DNA of 51,577 bases from Bacillus sp. UNC438CL73TsuS30 (GCF_000482325.1 NZ_AXVA01000029.1:1-51577); one strand, 5' to 3'; shown: positions 19,543-28,648, counted from the stretch's first letter. The notes: generated by a model from the sequence alone, not told the origin. Made by a program: numbers and translations.

Positions 19543-19815
19543 CTACTCTAATTCTTGTGAACCTATTTTCTCTTCTTTTAGGATTGTATACATCTCGGCA
19601 GCTTCTTCCTTTCGGGATGTTTCCTGGATTCGGTCAATTCTTGCCGTTACTTTTCTTTGACCTAAACGAATGGTTAACTCATCCCCCACCTTAACGGTTG
19701 AGCTGGCTTTTGCCTCTTTCCCATTAATCTCAATTCTGCCCTGATCTGATACTTCTTTTGCTAATGTCCTTCTTTTAATCAATCTTGAAACCTTTAAAAA
19801 TTTATCTAAACGCAT
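19543..19815 (-). CDS. rqcP: S4-domain ribosome quality-control factor RqcP (YabO)
   Basis: A 90-residue S4 RNA-binding protein: MRLDKFLKVSRLIKRRTLAKEV is the S4 helix-turn-helix core and RIEINGKEAKASSTVKVGDEL the following strands. In B. subtilis YabO was identified as RqcP, which binds stalled 50S subunits with RqcH and supports C-terminal alanine tailing. It follows yabN by 15 bp. The second of two adjacent ATGs fits the SD (GGGGGAG) better. Confidence 0.93.
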   Translation of the reverse strand: MRLDKFLKVSRLIKRRTLAKEVSDQGRIEINGKEAKASSTVKVGDELTIRLGQRKVTARIDRIQETSRKEEAAEMYTILKEEKIGSQELE

Positions 19816-19830
19816 CATTACTCCCCCATT

Positions 19831-21294
19831 CTATAATCCCTTGGCTTTTGCTTCATCCCAAAACCGATCAAGCTCTTCAAGAGTAAATTCTTCAAATGCT
19901 TTCCCGCTTTCCTTTACTTTTTCTTCAATAAATCGAAAGCGACGGATGAATTTCTCATTTGTTTCAAATAAAGCCTCTTCGGGATGAATATCTAGAAACC
20001 TAGCTACATTGACAAAAGCAAACAATAAGTCACCAAACTCTTGTTTTGCTAACTTAAGCTCTTTATCCTTACCATTCAACTCATCCTCAAATTCCTGAAG
20101 CTCTTCTTTCACTTTCTCGAAAGCGGGGGCAATTTCCTGCCAGTCAAACCCAACCTTTGCTGCTTTCTTTTGCAGCTCATAGGCCCGAATCAAATTGGGT
20201 ATGGATTTTGAAACTCCTGAAAGGATGGAATCCGGTTGTTCCCCCTTTTCCTGCCTTTTAATTTCCTGCCAATTTTGTAGTACTTCCTTTGAATTTTCTG
20301 CCTTCACATTTCCAAAAACATGGGGATGTCGTCGAACCATTTTTGCTGAAATCCCTTCAATCACATCGTCGATGGAAAAGTAACCTTCATCCTCGCCTAT
20401 TTGGGCATGCAGCAGGACCTGCAGGAGAACGTCACCCAATTCTTCAATTAAATGATCAAAATCCTCCTCATCAATCGCTTCAATCACTTCGTAGGATTCT
20501 TCAATTAAATATTTCTTTAGTGATTCATGTGTTTGTTCCTTATCCCATGGACAGCCATGCGGCCCGCGTAACTCCGCAATTATATCCCGAAGCTTTGAAA
20601 AGGTCTTAAATAAGATCTTTTCGTCTTGTACAGGCGGTACATAAACGGATGTAAGGTTGTTAATGCCAACATTGCGGTCAAGCTCATATAATGGCAGTTT
20701 CTCAATCTTTTCCTGACTGCTCCCTGCAGCTGTAACAAGATATACCTCATATTCATCCGGCAAACATTCCATTAAGGTTAATTTTACATTTGAAGCAACA
20801 AATTGATCATAAACCTGACTTATGATCATATGCTGTCCCATTTGAAGTTGACTGCTGCTGAGTGCCGTTCCATCGAGCAATTGAAATCCATCAATTGGAT
20901 CAATTTTTAATGATTGAAATAAGGCATCAATAAAACTCTGGCCTCCGCCAATTACAATTTCAACCCCTTCTTCTAGACCCTGCTCTAATAAAAGCTGAAC
21001 AGCACGCTCCGCGACAAGCGGATGTCCAGGAACAGCATATAGGATCGGACCTGTTTTGGCCATATTTAACAAGGTTGCAGAAATCTCCTGATATACTTCC
21101 TCAAATTGATCATGTTTTTCATAGATAGAATCAAATGAAATATATTGAAAACCCTCTTTTTCCAATTCAGCCACAACCGGATGCTCTTTTGTCCGTAAAT
21201 AAACATGTTCGGATTGGATTAATTTTTTATACACACCTAACGGAAGCTGCTCCAAATCCCCAGCACCCAAACCCAGTATCTCAATTTTTTTCAT
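19831..21294 (-). CDS. yabN: SAM-methylase/MazG pyrophosphohydrolase fusion YabN
   Basis: A 487-residue two-domain protein. The N-terminal half (about 1-220) resembles tetrapyrrole (SAM-dependent) methylases: EILGLGAGDLEQLPLG and YAVPGHPLVAERAV. The C-terminal half is MazG-like, with LRGPHGCPWDKEQTHESLKKYLIEE... and LIEELGDVLLQVLLHAQI, the EExxE/ExxD metal-binding helices that hydrolyse NTPs, followed by a second MazG-like repeat with KQEFGDLLFAFVNVAR. It probably cleans aberrant nucleotides; the methylase substrate is unknown. It starts 3 bp after the flippase gene ends. Confidence 0.92.
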   Translation of the reverse strand: MKKIEILGLGAGDLEQLPLGVYKKLIQSEHVYLRTKEHPVVAELEKEGFQYISFDSIYEKHDQFEEVYQEISATLLNMAKTGPILYAVPGHPLVAERAVQLLLEQGLEEGVEIVIGGGQSFIDALFQSLKIDPIDGFQLLDGTALSSSQLQMGQHMIISQVYDQFVASNVKLTLMECLPDEYEVYLVTAAGSSQEKIEKLPLYELDRNVGINNLTSVYVPPVQDEKILFKTFSKLRDIIAELRGPHGCPWDKEQTHESLKKYLIEESYEVIEAIDEEDFDHLIEELGDVLLQVLLHAQIGEDEGYFSIDDVIEGISAKMVRRHPHVFGNVKAENSKEVLQNWQEIKRQEKGEQPDSILSGVSKSIPNLIRAYELQKKAAKVGFDWQEIAPAFEKVKEELQEFEDELNGKDKELKLAKQEFGDLLFAFVNVARFLDIHPEEALFETNEKFIRRFRFIEEKVKESGKAFEEFTLEELDRFWDEAKAKGL

Positions 21295-21297
21295 ATC

Positions 21298-22920
21298 TTA
21301 ACCCCTCACCTTTTCTGGCAATAACCGAATTAATTTACTTCCAAATGGGAATAACGCTAAATCTTCTACTAAAAAGACCCTCCCACGAATCACAATCATC
21401 AAAAATAAAATCCCTCCCAATACTACTCCGCTTAAAGCCTGAAAGGAGGAACCAATCCTTACCGCCATATGGGAAAGAAATAGAAAATTAGTTAAATATA
21501 AATACCCTTTTAAAAAGCCTGCCATCACGATGGCCGCAGTCAGAATCGTTCGAACAAAACGGATGGTAAAAACAGGAGCATTCATCATATTTTTAAACTT
21601 TAAATATAGCAGTAAATTAATCATGAATAGTGTAATAATCGTTGAAACCGCAGCCCCCATAATGCCAAACAGCGGGCAAAAAATCAAATTTAATCCGTAT
21701 TTTATCGGGAAAGAAAGAACGACTATTACGGCGGGAAAAACCAAGACTCCCATTCCCTGCATAATCGCAATCATGGTCGAAATGAGTGAAGTAAATAAAA
21801 TAACAAAACTTAGGACTCCTAATACCGAGGAGCCGGATCCATTTTCAAAAAGCATCGTATTCGTTGGCTTAATAATAGCCCATAGACCTGCAGAAGCGCC
21901 TATTCCAATGACAAGACTAATCCTCATTGCCAGCTGAATTTTTTCATGTAAAAGGCCCGGCTGCTCTTTTAATCTCCCGCTAGTAATTAGCGGTACAAGA
22001 GATAATGACAAGGACGAAGCCGCAACGGTCCCCAATTGGATTAACGGCTGTCCCCGGTCAAAGATCCCTTTTAGGCTTTTCGCCAAACCTTCCTCTGTCC
22101 CATTTAAAACAAGCAGTGAATATAGGTTTAAGGAATCACCCAATTGAATAAAAATCATCAGCATTCCACTAACACAGATGGTCAGTCCTTGAAACAGTAA
22201 CTCTTTGAAAATCCATTTTGTTTCCCTTTTTAAACTCCAAGCAGCTTTCTTTTTTGGACCTACCCGTTTCCATTCTTTGCGAAACTTTAGAAATGTAAAC
22301 AAAATAAGGGCGGAAACAATACTCCCTGTAATTGATCCAAACATCGCACCCCCGCCGACGAGATAGAGTGAATAGCCTTTCCGTGTAAAAAGATAGGCAA
22401 GGAAAATGATCGTAACCACTCGTGTAATTTGTTCCCCTACCTGTGATAAGGCGGTCGGAACCATATCTCCATTTCCTTGATAATAGCCTCTTAATACAGC
22501 TGCAACAGGAAAAGTCAAAAATACAATCGAAACGACCCTTAAAAGTATCGATAGCTTTGGGTCATTCATTAACAGTGCAATCGGCTGGGCCCCGATATAA
22601 AGGATTAAAAAACAAAGAAAACCAAAAATCTGCAAGTAAAGAAATGATCCTAGGAGCAAAAGCTGCGGTTTCCCATTGGCACCTGCTTCTTTTTGCTCCG
22701 TATATAATTTTGAAATAACGACCGGAAATCCGGTGGTTGCAAGAACCATGGCGATTCCATAAAACGGGTAAACCTGCTGGTATATGTAAAAACCAACATC
22801 ACCGACAATATTTTGAAACGGGATGCGGTAAAAGGCACTCAAAATTTTGGTAACCAGAGCAGCAATCGTTAAAATGAAAGCCCCTCGAAAAAGAGTCTTT
22901 GATTGATTCACGGGCTTCAA
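21298..22920 (-). CDS. MATE/MOP polysaccharide flippase, SpoVB/MurJ-like (YabM)
   Basis: A 540-residue polytopic membrane protein with about 14 hydrophobic segments. It has the family's N-terminal KTLFRGAFILTIAALVTKILSAFYRIPFQNIVG and the arginine-lined transport-cavity region typical of lipid II/polysaccharide exporters. It likely flips a lipid-linked cell-wall precursor. The frame is open 24 codons further upstream, but that part translates a repeat relic. A GGAGG SD 8 nt before the TTG at 22920 marks the real start. It corresponds to B. subtilis yabM; MurJ versus SpoVB-type specificity cannot be told apart here. Confidence 0.88.
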   Translation of the reverse strand: MKPVNQSKTLFRGAFILTIAALVTKILSAFYRIPFQNIVGDVGFYIYQQVYPFYGIAMVLATTGFPVVISKLYTEQKEAGANGKPQLLLLGSFLYLQIFGFLCFLILYIGAQPIALLMNDPKLSILLRVVSIVFLTFPVAAVLRGYYQGNGDMVPTALSQVGEQITRVVTIIFLAYLFTRKGYSLYLVGGGAMFGSITGSIVSALILFTFLKFRKEWKRVGPKKKAAWSLKRETKWIFKELLFQGLTICVSGMLMIFIQLGDSLNLYSLLVLNGTEEGLAKSLKGIFDRGQPLIQLGTVAASSLSLSLVPLITSGRLKEQPGLLHEKIQLAMRISLVIGIGASAGLWAIIKPTNTMLFENGSGSSVLGVLSFVILFTSLISTMIAIMQGMGVLVFPAVIVVLSFPIKYGLNLIFCPLFGIMGAAVSTIITLFMINLLLYLKFKNMMNAPVFTIRFVRTILTAAIVMAGFLKGYLYLTNFLFLSHMAVRIGSSFQALSGVVLGGILFLMIVIRGRVFLVEDLALFPFGSKLIRLLPEKVRG

Positions 22921-22950
22921 TATCTTTTCCTCCAAACAGAAATGCACATG

Positions 22951-22978
22951 CGCCTTGAACAGCGCTGGAGTTAGACAA
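22951..22978 (-). repeat. Collapsed TGTCTARC-family repeat in the flippase leader
   Basis: Minus strand begins TGTCTAACTCCAGCG and ends TTCAAGGCGC, the two ends of the 200-bp element at 33736-33935 with the middle missing. It lies between an extended -10 (22995-23003) and the SD, so it is part of the 5' untranslated leader. A second copy occupies the same position before mfd. Confidence 0.7.
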
Positions 22979-22994
22979 AAATAAACTCCCATGT

Positions 22995-23003
22995 ATTATA
23001 GCA
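22995..23003 (-). promoter_or_regulatory. Flippase-yabN promoter, extended -10
   Basis: Minus-strand TGCTATAAT is a perfect extended -10 (TG-N-TATAAT). No good -35 is seen 17 bp upstream. It lies just after the spoVT terminator and about 75 bp before the TTG start. Confidence 0.6.
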
Positions 23004-23028
23004 TAGGATGCGCCTTCATTTGGTGCAT

Positions 23029-23052
23029 GAAAAAAGACAGCAAGCGCTGTCC
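23029..23052 (-). terminator. Terminator after spoVT
   Basis: GACAGC/GCTGTC stem, GCTT loop and six T on the minus strand, 20 bp after the spoVT stop. Confidence 0.88.
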
Positions 23053-23072
23053 TTTCGTTAAAAAAACTAAAA

Positions 23073-23609
23073 TTATGACTCCATTTGTCTTGCTAAGAAT
23101 CCAGCTGCTGTTTCAACAGCTTTTTGTTCAACTTCTCCAACTGTACCTTCTTTAGAGAAAATAATAACTGCTCCAATCGGATCTCCATTTGCAATAATCG
23201 GTCCAATTGTATATGATGAAATCGCCTCCGGACTTCCATCTGACAAGGCTACATCGCCTTGTTGAGTGACAAGAACGGAATTACGGTCCTCCATCGTTTT
23301 TTCAACCAAATCACTGATATTTTTATTTAAATAATCTTTTTTGGAACCTCCAGCAACAGCGATATAGGCATCTCTATCACAAATTAGTACTGGATTTCCA
23401 AGGCTGTCAAAAAGGGCTTCCGCATATTCTTTTGCAAAATCGCTTAATTCGCTAATTGGAGAATACTTCTTTAAAATCACTTCTCCGTCTCGATCCACAA
23501 AGATCTCTAACGGGTCCCCTTCACGAATTCTTAATGTTCTGCGAATTTCCTTCGGTATGACAACACGACCCAAATCATCGATTCGACGAACTATTCCAGT
23601 TGCTTTCAT
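23073..23609 (-). CDS. spoVT: Stage V sporulation regulator SpoVT
   Basis: Forespore transcription regulator that tunes sigmaG-dependent genes. The 178-residue protein has an N-terminal AbrB-type swapped-hairpin DNA-binding domain, MKATGIVRRIDDLGRVVIPKEIRRTL (1-50), and a C-terminal GAF-like domain (about 55-178). The ATG at 23609 is preferred over the longer ORF start by family length (178). A sigmaG-like promoter lies upstream, leaving a leader of about 75 nt. The DNA-binding domain resembles that of AbrB encoded at 43611. Confidence 0.97.
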   Translation of the reverse strand: MKATGIVRRIDDLGRVVIPKEIRRTLRIREGDPLEIFVDRDGEVILKKYSPISELSDFAKEYAEALFDSLGNPVLICDRDAYIAVAGGSKKDYLNKNISDLVEKTMEDRNSVLVTQQGDVALSDGSPEAISSYTIGPIIANGDPIGAVIIFSKEGTVGEVEQKAVETAAGFLARQMES

Positions 23610-23691
23610 CCAATGTTGCCTCACTTTCATCTGATGATTTAAACTAACTTGGTAATGATGCTTATGTAATAATCACCACCAACTTTGAACT

Positions 23692-23720
23692 TAGTATCTT
23701 TCATCTGGAAAGTTCTATAC
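23692..23720 (-). promoter_or_regulatory. spoVT promoter, sigmaG-like
   Basis: Minus-strand GTATA (23716-23720), 17-bp spacer, GATACTA (23692-23698). This fits the sigmaG pattern (GHATR, 17-18 bp, CATWMTA) with one mismatch in the -10, and agrees with forespore expression of spoVT. Confidence 0.65.
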
Positions 23721-23812
23721 ACAATCGTTATATTTTTTCACATATGTGAGAAAATTTCCTTTTAGGTACAGGATTAACCACTGAATTGAAACCTAATGGA
23801 TTGAAAAAAAGA

Positions 23813-26800
23813 TTAAGTAACTGGATTTTCTTCGCCTTTTTTCGATTCTTCAAGCCCCTTTATCATTTCAAAGGCAACATGAAGCCATTTTGCTATTTCG
23901 CACCCTTTAACATTGAGGGTCATTTTTAATTTATTGCCCTCCATTCCTGGGGTAACCATTCTTCCAAACTGACTGCTGATTTTAAACAGCTTATGGCCAT
24001 CAATCTTGCTGCTTACTATTTCATTCACTAACAATGTTACTTCCTGCTTCACTTGCTTTATTTGTTCAACACCATTTAGAAGGGCATAAACCTTCATTTC
24101 TGCAATTTGGAAGAGGTATGCTACTTCATTAGGATATTCGCCAAAACGGTCAATCATTTCCTCTTGAAGCTCCTGTACATCCTCTAATGCCTGAATACCC
24201 CTGAAGCGCTTATACATTTCAATTTTTTGATGTCCATCCTTAATGTAGGAATCCGGAATATACGCATCAATTTCTAAATCAATTTCAACCGTTTTCCGTT
24301 CAGCTTCCTTAAGGTCGCCTCTCTTTTCCTCAATGGCTTCCTTCAGCATTTGTGAATACAGATCAAATCCAACTGAATCAATAAAACCATGCTGCTGTGC
24401 CCCTAATAAATTGCCGGCACCCCTGATGGATAGATCCCGCATCGCAATTTTAAATCCGGAACCGAGCTCCGTAAATTCCTTAATCGCCTGTAGGCGTTTC
24501 TCAGCCACTTCCGTTAAAACTTTATCCTTTCGATACGTAAAATAGGCATAGGCAACCCGATTGGATCTTCCAACCCGGCCACGCAGCTGATAAAGTTGTG
24601 AAAGTCCCATTCGATCAGCATCAAAGACGATTAACGTATTGACATTGGGAATATCTACACCAGTTTCAATAATCGTTGTACTGACGAGAACATCAAATTC
24701 TCCGGATAAAAAGCTCAACATTACAGACTCTAATTCATTTTCTGACATCTGCCCATGGGCAAAAGTTACACGGGCATCCGGTACAAGCATAGAAATTTCT
24801 TCTGCCTTCCGTTCAATATCCTCTACCCGGTTATATAAAAAGTATACTTGTCCGTCACGGGCCAGTTCCCGTTCAATAGCCTCTCTGACAAGCGATCCAT
24901 TATACTCCATAACATAGGTTTGAACAGGGAAGCGATTTTCAGGCGGTGTTTCGATCACCGACAAATCTCGAACTCCCAGCATGGACATATGCAGTGTTCT
25001 TGGAATTGGTGTGGCTGTTAACGTTAAAACATCCACATTTGTTTTTAGGCGCTTTATCTTTTCCTTATGTGTAACCCCGAACCTTTGTTCTTCATCGATA
25101 ATTAACAGCCCTAAGTCACGATAAATAACATCCTTTGACAGCAGGCGGTGTGTTCCAACGACAATATCAACAGTCCCCGCCTTCAGCCCTTTTATCGTTT
25201 CCGTTTGTTGCTTTTTCGAACGGAAACGGCTTAACAATCCAATATTGATGGGGAAGTCCTGAAATCTTTCCCTTAACGTTTCAAAATGCTGTTGAGCTAG
25301 AATGGTTGTTGGCACAAGGAAAGCAACCTGCTTGCCATCGGTAATGGCTTTAAAGGCCGCCCGAATAGCAACCTCCGTTTTTCCATAACCAACATCCCCA
25401 CAGAGGAGCCGGTCCATTGGACGCAATCTTTCCATATCCTTTTTAATCTCACGAATAGACCGTAACTGATCTTCTGTTTCTTGGTAGGCAAAGTTTGTTT
25501 CGAATTCTCTTTGCATGTCTCCATCAGGTGAGAAAGCATAACCAACAGCTGCTTCACGTTCGGCATACAGCTTAATTAAATCATCCGCAATATCTTGGAC
25601 AGAGGATTGAACTTTCTTTTTCACCTTTTTCCAATCAGTGCCGCCAAGCTTATAGACTTTGGGCTCTTTTCCTTCAGACCCAACATATTTCTGGATTAAA
25701 TCAATTTGTTCAACAGGAACATACAGCTTATCCGTCCCTTGATAACGAATATGTAAATAATCCTTATGAATTCCATTAATTACAAGTGTTTCGATACCAA
25801 GGTATTTTCCAATTCCATGGTTTACATGAACAACGTAGTCACCAACCCGGAGTTCAGAATAGCTTTTAATTCTTTCTGCATTCGATAGTTTTTGCCGGCT
25901 AGAAGATTTTTTCACTCGTTTATTAAATAATTCTTCCTCGGTAATCACGGCAATTTTTTGAATGGATAATTCAAATCCGGTTTGGAGATTTCCTCTCATA
26001 ATTTGAACTTTACCAGGTAATGGCTCCTGCCCCTCACCTAAAAGTGAGGATTGAATTTCATAATCCTCTAAAACCCTCTCCAGTTTTTTTACCCGTTCTT
26101 CATCGGGTCCGAGTACAAGAATAGAATAGTTGCTTTTTTTCCAACGGTCTACTTCTGCTTTAAGCAAATGCATTTGTCCGTGGAAGTTTTGCATAGGCTT
26201 ACAAGAAACATTAATAATATTTTGCGGACTGGTATTTGAGACATGACGGAGAAATAGTGACATATAAAGGACCGGAAAATTCTTTTTTTGTAAAAGCCCG
26301 TGTAGGTCATGTGAAATAACCAGGTCATGTATAATTTCTCCCTCACCTAATAAGGAGGTATACCAGTCTGCTTCCTCCTTAACTAGAGATTCATTCATTT
26401 CATGAACCCTGCTGATTTCATCAATAAATACTAAACCGTTATGTGGAAGATAATCTAGTAAACTACCAGCATTTTCGTAGGCAAGTGATAAGTATTTATA
26501 GACTTGGTCAGGCTTTTGCTGATTTTTTAGCAGCTCTAATTCATATCCAATATTTTGTGCGAGTTGGATTTTGGCCTTTTCGTCCTTTAATTTTTTTAAG
26601 CTTTTTGCTAAGCCATCTTCTAATCTTTCAACGATTCGACTGTAATTTACATCTTCAAGAAGAATTTCTGTTGCAGGGCCAATTAAGATTTCTGAGATCT
26701 TTTCCTTGGAACGCTGGTCCTCAAGAGAGAAATAACGGATCGAATCAATTTCGGTATCAAAAAGTTCAATCCGAAGCGGGTCTGATTCTGTAAGAGGATA

Positions 26801-27349
26801 AATATCAATAATTCCGCCCCGTACACTAAATTCTCCAGGAGTAGACACCATTTCTTCCCTTACATACCCCATCTTAACAAGGGTTGTAAGCGTTCTCTCT
26901 ATATCTAAGTCTTCCCCTAGTTTTAAGGAAAGTTGATAGTTTTTCCACATAGCCTTTGGGGGAGTAATTTTTTTCAAGCCAGAAATAGGAGCTATTAAAA
27001 TTCCGCGGCTATTTTTGCTCCAATAGTTCAAAGCTTCAATTCTTTGAGCCTTTAATTCCGGGCTGGCAATACTCATTTCCGCAGCGATCAGTTCATTTGC
27101 CGGAAAAAGAAAAACATCCTTTTCATTTACTAGACTGACAAGGTCATCATATAGCTTTTGTGCTTGCAGCAAATTATAGGTAACGAACATAATTGGCCTT
27201 TTCATTTGTTCATAAATGGATGCTGCAAAGATGGTCCTCGATGAGCCTGATAACCCTGCAATTAACTGTTCCTTTAGTCCTTCTTCCATTCCGGATATAA
27301 CAGAATGAATGTCTTCCTGTCGAAGGAATAATGATGTTAAACTGTTCAA
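23813..27349 (-). CDS. mfd: Transcription-repair coupling factor
   Basis: Removes RNA polymerase stalled at DNA damage and recruits UvrA. The 1178-residue protein has a UvrB-homology N-terminus (LKEQLIAGLSGSSR; RGGIIDIYP), the RNA-polymerase-interacting domain (VGDYVVHVNHGIGKYLG), and a RecG-like translocase with Walker A GDVGYGKTEVA, the DEEQRFGV box and LTATPIPRTLHMS. A C-terminal TRCF domain follows. The frame is open to 27427, but the first 26 codons run through a repeat relic. A GGAGG SD 7 nt before a TTG at 27349 gives MNSLTSLFLRQED and the expected length. Confidence 0.97.
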   Translation of the reverse strand: MNSLTSLFLRQEDIHSVISGMEEGLKEQLIAGLSGSSRTIFAASIYEQMKRPIMFVTYNLLQAQKLYDDLVSLVNEKDVFLFPANELIAAEMSIASPELKAQRIEALNYWSKNSRGILIAPISGLKKITPPKAMWKNYQLSLKLGEDLDIERTLTTLVKMGYVREEMVSTPGEFSVRGGIIDIYPLTESDPLRIELFDTEIDSIRYFSLEDQRSKEKISEILIGPATEILLEDVNYSRIVERLEDGLAKSLKKLKDEKAKIQLAQNIGYELELLKNQQKPDQVYKYLSLAYENAGSLLDYLPHNGLVFIDEISRVHEMNESLVKEEADWYTSLLGEGEIIHDLVISHDLHGLLQKKNFPVLYMSLFLRHVSNTSPQNIINVSCKPMQNFHGQMHLLKAEVDRWKKSNYSILVLGPDEERVKKLERVLEDYEIQSSLLGEGQEPLPGKVQIMRGNLQTGFELSIQKIAVITEEELFNKRVKKSSSRQKLSNAERIKSYSELRVGDYVVHVNHGIGKYLGIETLVINGIHKDYLHIRYQGTDKLYVPVEQIDLIQKYVGSEGKEPKVYKLGGTDWKKVKKKVQSSVQDIADDLIKLYAEREAAVGYAFSPDGDMQREFETNFAYQETEDQLRSIREIKKDMERLRPMDRLLCGDVGYGKTEVAIRAAFKAITDGKQVAFLVPTTILAQQHFETLRERFQDFPINIGLLSRFRSKKQQTETIKGLKAGTVDIVVGTHRLLSKDVIYRDLGLLIIDEEQRFGVTHKEKIKRLKTNVDVLTLTATPIPRTLHMSMLGVRDLSVIETPPENRFPVQTYVMEYNGSLVREAIERELARDGQVYFLYNRVEDIERKAEEISMLVPDARVTFAHGQMSENELESVMLSFLSGEFDVLVSTTIIETGVDIPNVNTLIVFDADRMGLSQLYQLRGRVGRSNRVAYAYFTYRKDKVLTEVAEKRLQAIKEFTELGSGFKIAMRDLSIRGAGNLLGAQQHGFIDSVGFDLYSQMLKEAIEEKRGDLKEAERKTVEIDLEIDAYIPDSYIKDGHQKIEMYKRFRGIQALEDVQELQEEMIDRFGEYPNEVAYLFQIAEMKVYALLNGVEQIKQVKQEVTLLVNEIVSSKIDGHKLFKISSQFGRMVTPGMEGNKLKMTLNVKGCEIAKWLHVAFEMIKGLEESKKGEENPVT

Positions 27350-27381
27350 CCTAAATCCTCCTCTCTCAACCGAAAAGCTAA

Positions 27382-27410
27382 AAGCGCCTTTTTCAGGGGC
27401 TGGAGCTAGA
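27382..27410 (-). repeat. Collapsed TGTCTAGC-family repeat in the mfd leader
   Basis: Minus strand begins TGTCTAGCTCCAGC and ends AAAAAGGCGCTTTTAGC, retaining both ends of the 200-bp element at 33736-33935 but almost none of its middle. It lies between TATAAT (27430-27435) and the mfd SD, in the same order and at nearly the same distances as in the flippase leader. Confidence 0.7.
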
Positions 27411-27429
27411 CAGTATACAAATTTCATAT

Positions 27430-27435
27430 ATTATA
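27430..27435 (-). promoter_or_regulatory. Possible mfd -10 box
   Basis: A perfect TATAAT on the minus strand in an AT-rich gap between fin and mfd, 19 bp before the repeat relic. No convincing -35 is seen. Confidence 0.4.
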
Positions 27436-27486
27436 AAAGTTTAAATTTCAAAACAGAAAAATGCTTTGGAGTGCATCCAAAGCTAG

Positions 27487-27717
27487 TTAATGAATAAGAA
27501 AATCATATTGATGGTATTCTGGAGTTCGCTCCAAAGCTTCCTGGCAGTCTTCACAAATCGAGGTGATGTGAATATCCCCAGATGGATCGTACGCAACCAT
27601 TTCTTGTCTTTCCCGTTCAGTTAACTTATTCAGACCAAGCGTTTCGCTGTGTATGGATGATTGTTCGATAGAGCCTAATTTTGTGCCGCAATGCCTGCAA
27701 TGATAATGGATGGCCAC
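27487..27717 (-). CDS. fin: Anti-sigmaF factor Fin
   Basis: A 76-residue zinc-binding protein that inhibits sigmaF to help the switch to sigmaG in the forespore. Two CxxC pairs are visible: HCRHCGTKLG near the N-terminus and ICEDCQEAL near residue 55. The start is GTG (SD GGGAGGG, 6 nt). The order pth-fin-mfd matches B. subtilis (yabK). A sigmaF-like promoter lies 35-65 bp upstream. Confidence 0.93.
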   Translation of the reverse strand: MAIHYHCRHCGTKLGSIEQSSIHSETLGLNKLTERERQEMVAYDPSGDIHITSICEDCQEALERTPEYHQYDFLIH

Positions 27718-27751
27718 GCCTGTCCCTCCCTATTCTTCGATTTAATATTAG

Positions 27752-27781
27752 TATATTAACCCAAACAGGGGGAATCTATTC
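27752..27781 (-). promoter_or_regulatory. fin promoter, sigmaF-like
   Basis: Minus-strand GAATA (27777-27781), exactly 15 bp, then GGTTAATATA (27752-27761). Consensus is GYATA-N15-GGNNANAHTR; each box has one mismatch. Confidence 0.5.
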
Positions 27782-27866
27782 ACTCTAAAGTCACTTCTCA
27801 AACCGCAAACATTCAGTTTTGGATATACGCTTTATAATATGAAAGGATGGCCTATCTCATGTACAT

Positions 27867-28427
27867 TTACTGATTAAAATCATTCATTACTTGTATAAAT
27901 GGCCTCTCCAGCCAGGCTTCACATGCATCGGCACTTTTTTGAATAACATCTTGAACCTGTGACTGCTCTTCTTTATGAAATTTCCCCAGAACATAATCAG
28001 GCACGCTCATCCCATTTTGTGGGCGGTCAATGCCGATTCGAATTCTGTTAAATGCTTGAGTCCCAAGTTGGGCTACCGTGGACTTAATTCCATTATGTCC
28101 GCCTGCGCTTCCCTTTTGGCGGAGACGAATTTTCCCAACAGGTAGATCAAGGTCATCATAAATCACCAAGAGGTCTTCTAAATCGATATCATAATAATCC
28201 ATTACGGCGCGAATGGATTCCCCAGATAAGTTCATAAAGGTCAATGGTTTTAACAATAAGACCTTTTCCCCTTTGTAGAATCCAATTCCATACAAACCTT
28301 TTAATTTGGATTGGTCTAACGGAATATTAAATCGGCGCGAAAGCTCATCAATGACATCGAAGCCTACATTGTGCCTCGTATGTTCATATTGCTTCCCCGG
28401 GTTTCCTAAACCAACCATTATTTTCAT
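27867..28427 (-). CDS. pth: Peptidyl-tRNA hydrolase
   Basis: Releases tRNA from peptidyl-tRNA that drops off ribosomes. The 186-residue protein has the signatures [19 protein letters not shown] with catalytic His near residue 20, [12 protein letters not shown], and [27 protein letters not shown]. The frame remains open 17 codons upstream to 28478, but GAGGTGGG sits just before the ATG at 28427, giving [12 protein letters not shown]. Known in B. subtilis as spoVC, where a conditional allele blocks sporulation. Confidence 0.96.
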   Translation of the reverse strand: MKIMVGLGNPGKQYEHTRHNVGFDVIDELSRRFNIPLDQSKLKGLYGIGFYKGEKVLLLKPLTFMNLSGESIRAVMDYYDIDLEDLLVIYDDLDLPVGKIRLRQKGSAGGHNGIKSTVAQLGTQAFNRIRIGIDRPQNGMSVPDYVLGKFHKEEQSQVQDVIQKSADACEAWLERPFIQVMNDFNQ

Positions 28428-28536
28428 CTTTCCCACCTCTTCCGGTTCAAACCACTTTCTAAAAATTTTTCGAAGCATAAATTCTCTCCATTATTTTCGC
28501 TTTAGCTGTGTTAAAGGTAGTGTTGATTTGAAAAAC

Positions 28537-28610
28537 GTTGATTGGAGCGTAAGGTGCGAGACTCCTGCGGGAGCAGCGGGACAGGTGAGCCTCCTGGAGC
28601 GGAAATCAAC
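28537..28610. repeat. Truncated dispersed Bacillaceae repeat (GTTGATT-bounded)
   Basis: Bounded by inverted ends GTTGATT (28537-28543) and AATCAAC (28604-28610). The interior holds GCGAGACTCCTGCGGGAGCA and GCGGGACAGGTGAG, which I recognise from memory as a GC-rich repeat scattered through Bacillaceae intergenic DNA. Compared with the fuller form I remember, the middle is deleted. It lies between the ctc terminator and pth. Confidence 0.7.
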
Positions 28611-28648
28611 AACCAAGTCTAACATAGCTTTCGCTTTAAATAAGAACT

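Noticed and set aside
22921..22992. 24-residue N-terminal extension of the flippase
   Set aside because: Same situation: the sequence is repeat-derived and the GGAGG SD serves the TTG at 22920.
23738..23749. Perfect 12-bp palindrome TCACATATGTGA downstream of mfd
   Set aside because: It is AT-rich, has no clear T-run as a terminator and no neighbouring repeat; it may be chance.
27350..27427. 26-residue N-terminal extension of Mfd
   Set aside because: It translates the TGTCTAGC repeat relic and lacks an SD; the TTG at 27349 has a strong SD and gives the family length.
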